A DNA stretch of 23,626 nt, taken from the IMG/VR virus record IMGVR_UViG_3300034200_001412, positions 1 through 23,626 of that record; one strand, given 5' to 3'. Origin of the DNA: a virus. The notes under the pieces are model-generated. The model ran no database searches, was not told the origin of the DNA, and saw only the letters and a program-made list of their open reading frames with translations. Shown piece by piece: positions 21,309 through 23,626 of the stretch (position 1 is its first letter; the number at the start of each line of letters is the position of its first letter). Made by a program: the position numbers and the translations under genes.

Positions 21309-21614
21309 ATGTCTGTAGAACACGACGTAAAAATTGACGAAAAAATCAAACAAAATATACAAGAACCAAAACGTTGGAAAGTGATTTTGTTAAATGACGA
21401 TTATACTCCAATGGATTTTGTAATTTCCGTATTAACTACAATATTTAAACACAGCCAAGATACTGCTAAAGATATTACAATGCAGATACATAATGAAGGA
21501 AGTGGAATTGCTGGAGTTTACACTTTTGAAATTGCAGAAGTAAAAGCAGTCGAAGCAACTTCAATTTCTAGATCTCAAGGGTTTCCTTTACAAATTAAAT
21601 TAGAAGAAGAATGA
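21309..21614 (+). CDS. clpS: ClpS-type adaptor of the Clp protease
   Basis: The 101-residue protein has the whole ClpS core: KRWKVILLNDDYTPMDFVIS (the N29-D30-D31 pocket), a helix ending HSQDTAKDITMQIHNEG (H61), and IAGVYTFEIAEVKAVEAT. In bacteria ClpS delivers N-end-rule substrates to ClpAP and blocks other ClpA substrates. Its N-degron pocket residues are retained, so it may redirect host proteolysis during infection. ClpA and ClpP are not in the window. It has a strong promoter and AGGAG at 21298-21302, and overlaps heme oxygenase by 4 nt. Confidence 0.95.
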   Translation: MSVEHDVKIDEKIKQNIQEPKRWKVILLNDDYTPMDFVISVLTTIFKHSQDTAKDITMQIHNEGSGIAGVYTFEIAEVKAVEATSISRSQGFPLQIKLEEE

Positions 21615-22153
21615 GTCTACGAGAAATAACTAAAGATTTGCACTCAGATGCAGAAAGAACAGTATTTGCCAAAAAGCTAGTTACAGGTTCTTTCACTAAA
21701 GAAGAATACGCTAACTATCTTTGGCAAATGGTACTGGTGTATAATGGTATCGAAACTGCGGCTAACAGTCAAGGAATGTTGAAAAATCTTCCTGACATTG
21801 AACGAGCACATAAGATTTATCAAGACTGTATTGAATTAGTAGGGCCTTATCATAATTTAACTTGGTTGCCTGAAACCATTAGCTATTGCAAGTATTTGTT
21901 AGATTTAAATTACGATCAAGAACGTAGACATTTAATCAAAGCTCATTTATATTGTCGCCATATGGGAGATTTATTTGGTGGGCAAATCATTGCAAAGAAA
22001 TGTCCAGGTCAAGGTCGATTTTATCAATTCAAAGATGCGGAAAATTTAAAAACTGCTATACGTGCTGAATTAACAGACGACCTTGGTGACGAAGCAAAGG
22101 TCGCTTTTCAATGGGCTATTAAGATAATGAAAGCATTGGTTAGAGAAGAATGA
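21611..22153 (+). CDS. Biliverdin-producing heme oxygenase
   Basis: The 180-residue helical protein has the proximal heme ligand H11 (TKDLHSDAE), the WQMVLVYNGIE helix and the distal GDLFGGQ segment (119-125; usually GDLSGGQ) that contacts heme. These enzymes open heme to biliverdin, CO and iron using reducing power from ferredoxin or NADPH. In cyanophages ho1 is part of bilin synthesis, but no bilin reductase gene is seen here, so iron release is a better guess. It overlaps clpS by 4 nt and the desaturase by 4 nt, making a tight operon. Confidence 0.92.
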   Translation: MSLREITKDLHSDAERTVFAKKLVTGSFTKEEYANYLWQMVLVYNGIETAANSQGMLKNLPDIERAHKIYQDCIELVGPYHNLTWLPETISYCKYLLDLNYDQERRHLIKAHLYCRHMGDLFGGQIIAKKCPGQGRFYQFKDAENLKTAIRAELTDDLGDEAKVAFQWAIKIMKALVREE

Positions 22154-22902
22154 CCGGATTGGATTTAAATAAAGAATTTCGAGATTATTATTTAAAATTT
22201 AATCTTCCTTTACAAATTGTCGCAATTACAGCGACAATTTTTTTATCTTTTAATATAGTCAAAGTTCTTTTATTTACGATATTTTTTCATATTTTAATTT
22301 ATTGGGCAGGTATCCAATGTGGTTCTCATAAATTATTTTCTCATAAAAGTTGGATACCAAAATATAAATGGATCACTTATTCCATTGGCATTATTTCTTG
22401 TTTTGGAATCATGGGGGGTCCTATACTATGGAGTTTAATGCACAGGTGGCATCATGCACATAGTGATACTGATTTAGATCCACACAGTCCTAAACATGGA
22501 TACTTACATAGTTATTTTACATGGTTTTTAAACATTCCACATGTACCTCTAAGAATAATAAAAGACCATATTTTAGATTACAATTTGATACGTATTGATA
22601 GAAATTGTAAAAAAATTGTTTACATTACTTTACTTTTTTTAACAGTGCTAGATTACGAAATTGCATTAAGTCTATTACTCGCTATGGTAATCACTTTTCA
22701 TATAGAAATGAGTGTTAATTGTTTCGCTCATAAACAATTAGATGGGGAATGGAAAAGTGTTAACTATATAAGTTTAGCATTTATAACAGGAGGCAGCACT
22801 CTACATGCAAACCATCATGCAGATTCTTCAAATTGGAATTTTAGTAAAAAATGGTTTGAGCTTGATCCCAGTGCATGGATTATAAAATGTTTGAAAAAAT
22901 AA
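22150..22902 (+). CDS. Membrane fatty-acid (acyl) desaturase 1
   Basis: The 250-residue protein has the three histidine boxes of integral di-iron desaturases: H60-x4-H65 (GSHKLFSH), HRWHH (98-102) and HANHH (219-223), with the LDPHSPKHG stretch of delta-9-type enzymes. Four hydrophobic segments fit two hairpins in the membrane (about 20-40, 40-55, 75-92, 158-185). It would introduce a double bond in acyl chains, affecting membrane fluidity; it needs oxygen and an electron donor. It is shorter than many (about 300 aa), but all boxes are intact. A second, related desaturase begins inside its 3' end. Confidence 0.93.
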   Translation: MTGLDLNKEFRDYYLKFNLPLQIVAITATIFLSFNIVKVLLFTIFFHILIYWAGIQCGSHKLFSHKSWIPKYKWITYSIGIISCFGIMGGPILWSLMHRWHHAHSDTDLDPHSPKHGYLHSYFTWFLNIPHVPLRIIKDHILDYNLIRIDRNCKKIVYITLLFLTVLDYEIALSLLLAMVITFHIEMSVNCFAHKQLDGEWKSVNYISLAFITGGSTLHANHHADSSNWNFSKKWFELDPSAWIIKCLKK

Positions 22903-23626
22903 ATTACTTAGATAAATTTAGATTATTTTATTGTTTTAATATTTTAAGTATTCCAGTAGGAATCGTTGTTGCTTTCTATACATCGCTATGGTGGCTTGTA
23001 CTAGGCATTGTATGGTATCGCATAGTAGGCATATTATTTGTATCAATAGGATTACATAGATATTTTACTCATAGAAGTTTTAAAACTGGATATAAAAGAC
23101 ACTTGTTGTTTGCTATAGGATCCATTATTAGCGGTAACGGTAGTCCAATTGCATTTGCTGCTCAACATACACATCATCATAGACACAGTGATAAAGAGTT
23201 AGATTTACATAGCCCTAAAGATGGAATATTACATTCATGTTTTTCTTGGTTACTAAATTCTAAAAAATGGTTTTTAGAAGAAAAAGAAATGAAAATTCCC
23301 ATGTTTATCTTAAAAGATAGGGTTGTAAATTTTATTCATAAGTATTATTTCGCCTGCTGGTTTTTAATATCAGCAATACTATTTTTAATAGATTGGAAAT
23401 TGTTCTTGTTTCTTATGCCTTTCGCAGGAGGACTTAGCATTTTAACCAGCAATATAGTAGTAGGGTACCTAGTGCATATTAAGTTGCCAGGATCATATAA
23501 AAGTTTTGATACCAAGGACAATAGTTATAATAATAAATGGATTCAGATAATCGAAACAGCAGAAGGGTATCATAATAATCATCATGCAGATCCTTCTAAC
23601 TATAATTTTGCAAAGAACAAAGGTGA
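22887..23626 (+). CDS. Membrane fatty-acid desaturase 2, cut by the window end
   Basis: No stop codon occurs before the window edge. From ATG 22887 it overlaps the first desaturase by 16 nt in another frame. The 246 visible residues include two hydrophobic segments, GLHRYFTHRSF (H57-x4-H62), HTHHH (H94, H97, H98), LDLHSPKDG and a third box HNNHH near 230 followed by ADPSNYNF. All three boxes are present, so only a short C-terminus is missing. It is a diverged relative of its neighbour, so the two may act on different substrates or positions. Confidence 0.9.
   Translation, partial: MFEKINYLDKFRLFYCFNILSIPVGIVVAFYTSLWWLVLGIVWYRIVGILFVSIGLHRYFTHRSFKTGYKRHLLFAIGSIISGNGSPIAFAAQHTHHHRHSDKELDLHSPKDGILHSCFSWLLNSKKWFLEEKEMKIPMFILKDRVVNFIHKYYFACWFLISAILFLIDWKLFLFLMPFAGGLSILTSNIVVGYLVHIKLPGSYKSFDTKDNSYNNKWIQIIETAEGYHNNHHADPSNYNFAKNKG

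Noticed and set aside
1-23626. tRNA genes, CRISPR arrays, insertion sequences, integrase and attachment sites
   Set aside because: I looked for cloverleaf arms, spaced direct repeats, terminal inverted repeats and transposase motifs and saw none; a tRNA scan would be needed to be certain.

Overview
The window looks like part of the genome of a large T4-like myovirus (Caudoviricetes) from an aquatic habitat. All 39 genes I can support are on the + strand. They are AT-rich, and most are packed with 1-50 nt stop/start overlaps. Virion and phage-core genes (beta-helix tail fibre or spike, PAAR tip, SleB-type endolysin, DexA-like exonuclease, PD-(D/E)XK nuclease, class Ia ribonucleotide reductase) are mixed with many host-like metabolic and stress genes. 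Several 'unknown' proteins (66 aa, 144 aa, 301 aa, the HAD protein, the membrane/coiled-coil protein) resemble, from memory, proteins conserved in cyanophages and pelagiphages. The envelope proteins and the IscU/IscA, LPP20 and IbpA-like Hsp20 families suggest a proteobacterial host, possibly an alphaproteobacterium, but the sequence does not prove this.

Layout. 1-3.1 kb: six small, probably structural or assembly proteins, two sharing a C-terminal Ile-x-Arg-x-x-x-Leu-Ser-Gly motif. 3.1-5.5 kb: a RecB/Cas4-like nuclease with an odd start, then a tail fibre/spike. 5.5-11.1 kb: nrdA, a superoxide dismutase-like gene, nrdB, a glutaredoxin, three small genes and a PAAR protein, behind a strong host-type promoter. 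11.1-13.1 kb: HAD hydrolase, Hc1 histone-like protein, two tiny very basic peptides, iscU, iscA and an unknown. 13.1-14.5 kb: a conserved unknown, a SleB endolysin and a holin-like membrane protein. 14.5-18.2 kb: three secreted envelope proteins, a large membrane/coiled-coil/zinc-ribbon protein, an unknown and ribosomal protein bS21. 18.2-21.6 kb: exonuclease, full-length DnaK, Hsp20 and ClpS. 21.6 kb to the end: heme oxygenase and two tandem fatty-acid desaturases, the second cut by the window end.

Regulation. Five or six TTGACA-N17-TATAAT-type promoters can be read directly. Several have inverted repeats around or beside the -10 box. Separate GATAAATA or CTAAATA elements match T4-like late promoters. 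Two stem-loop/T-tract terminators are clear. dnaK and hsp20 share a near-identical 24-nt leader box. The dnaK leader also has a 5' hairpin whose loop region is complementary to the ribosome-binding site.

Together. The accessory genes form two themes. One is iron and oxygen: di-iron NrdB, Fe/Mn-SOD-like protein, IscU/IscA, heme oxygenase and two di-iron desaturases. The other is protein and nucleic-acid management: DnaK, Hsp20, ClpS, bS21, Hc1 and basic micropeptides. The most unusual points are the SOD gene inside the RNR operon, an altered metal-ligand spacing in NrdB, the pair of micropeptides, and the chaperone leader elements.
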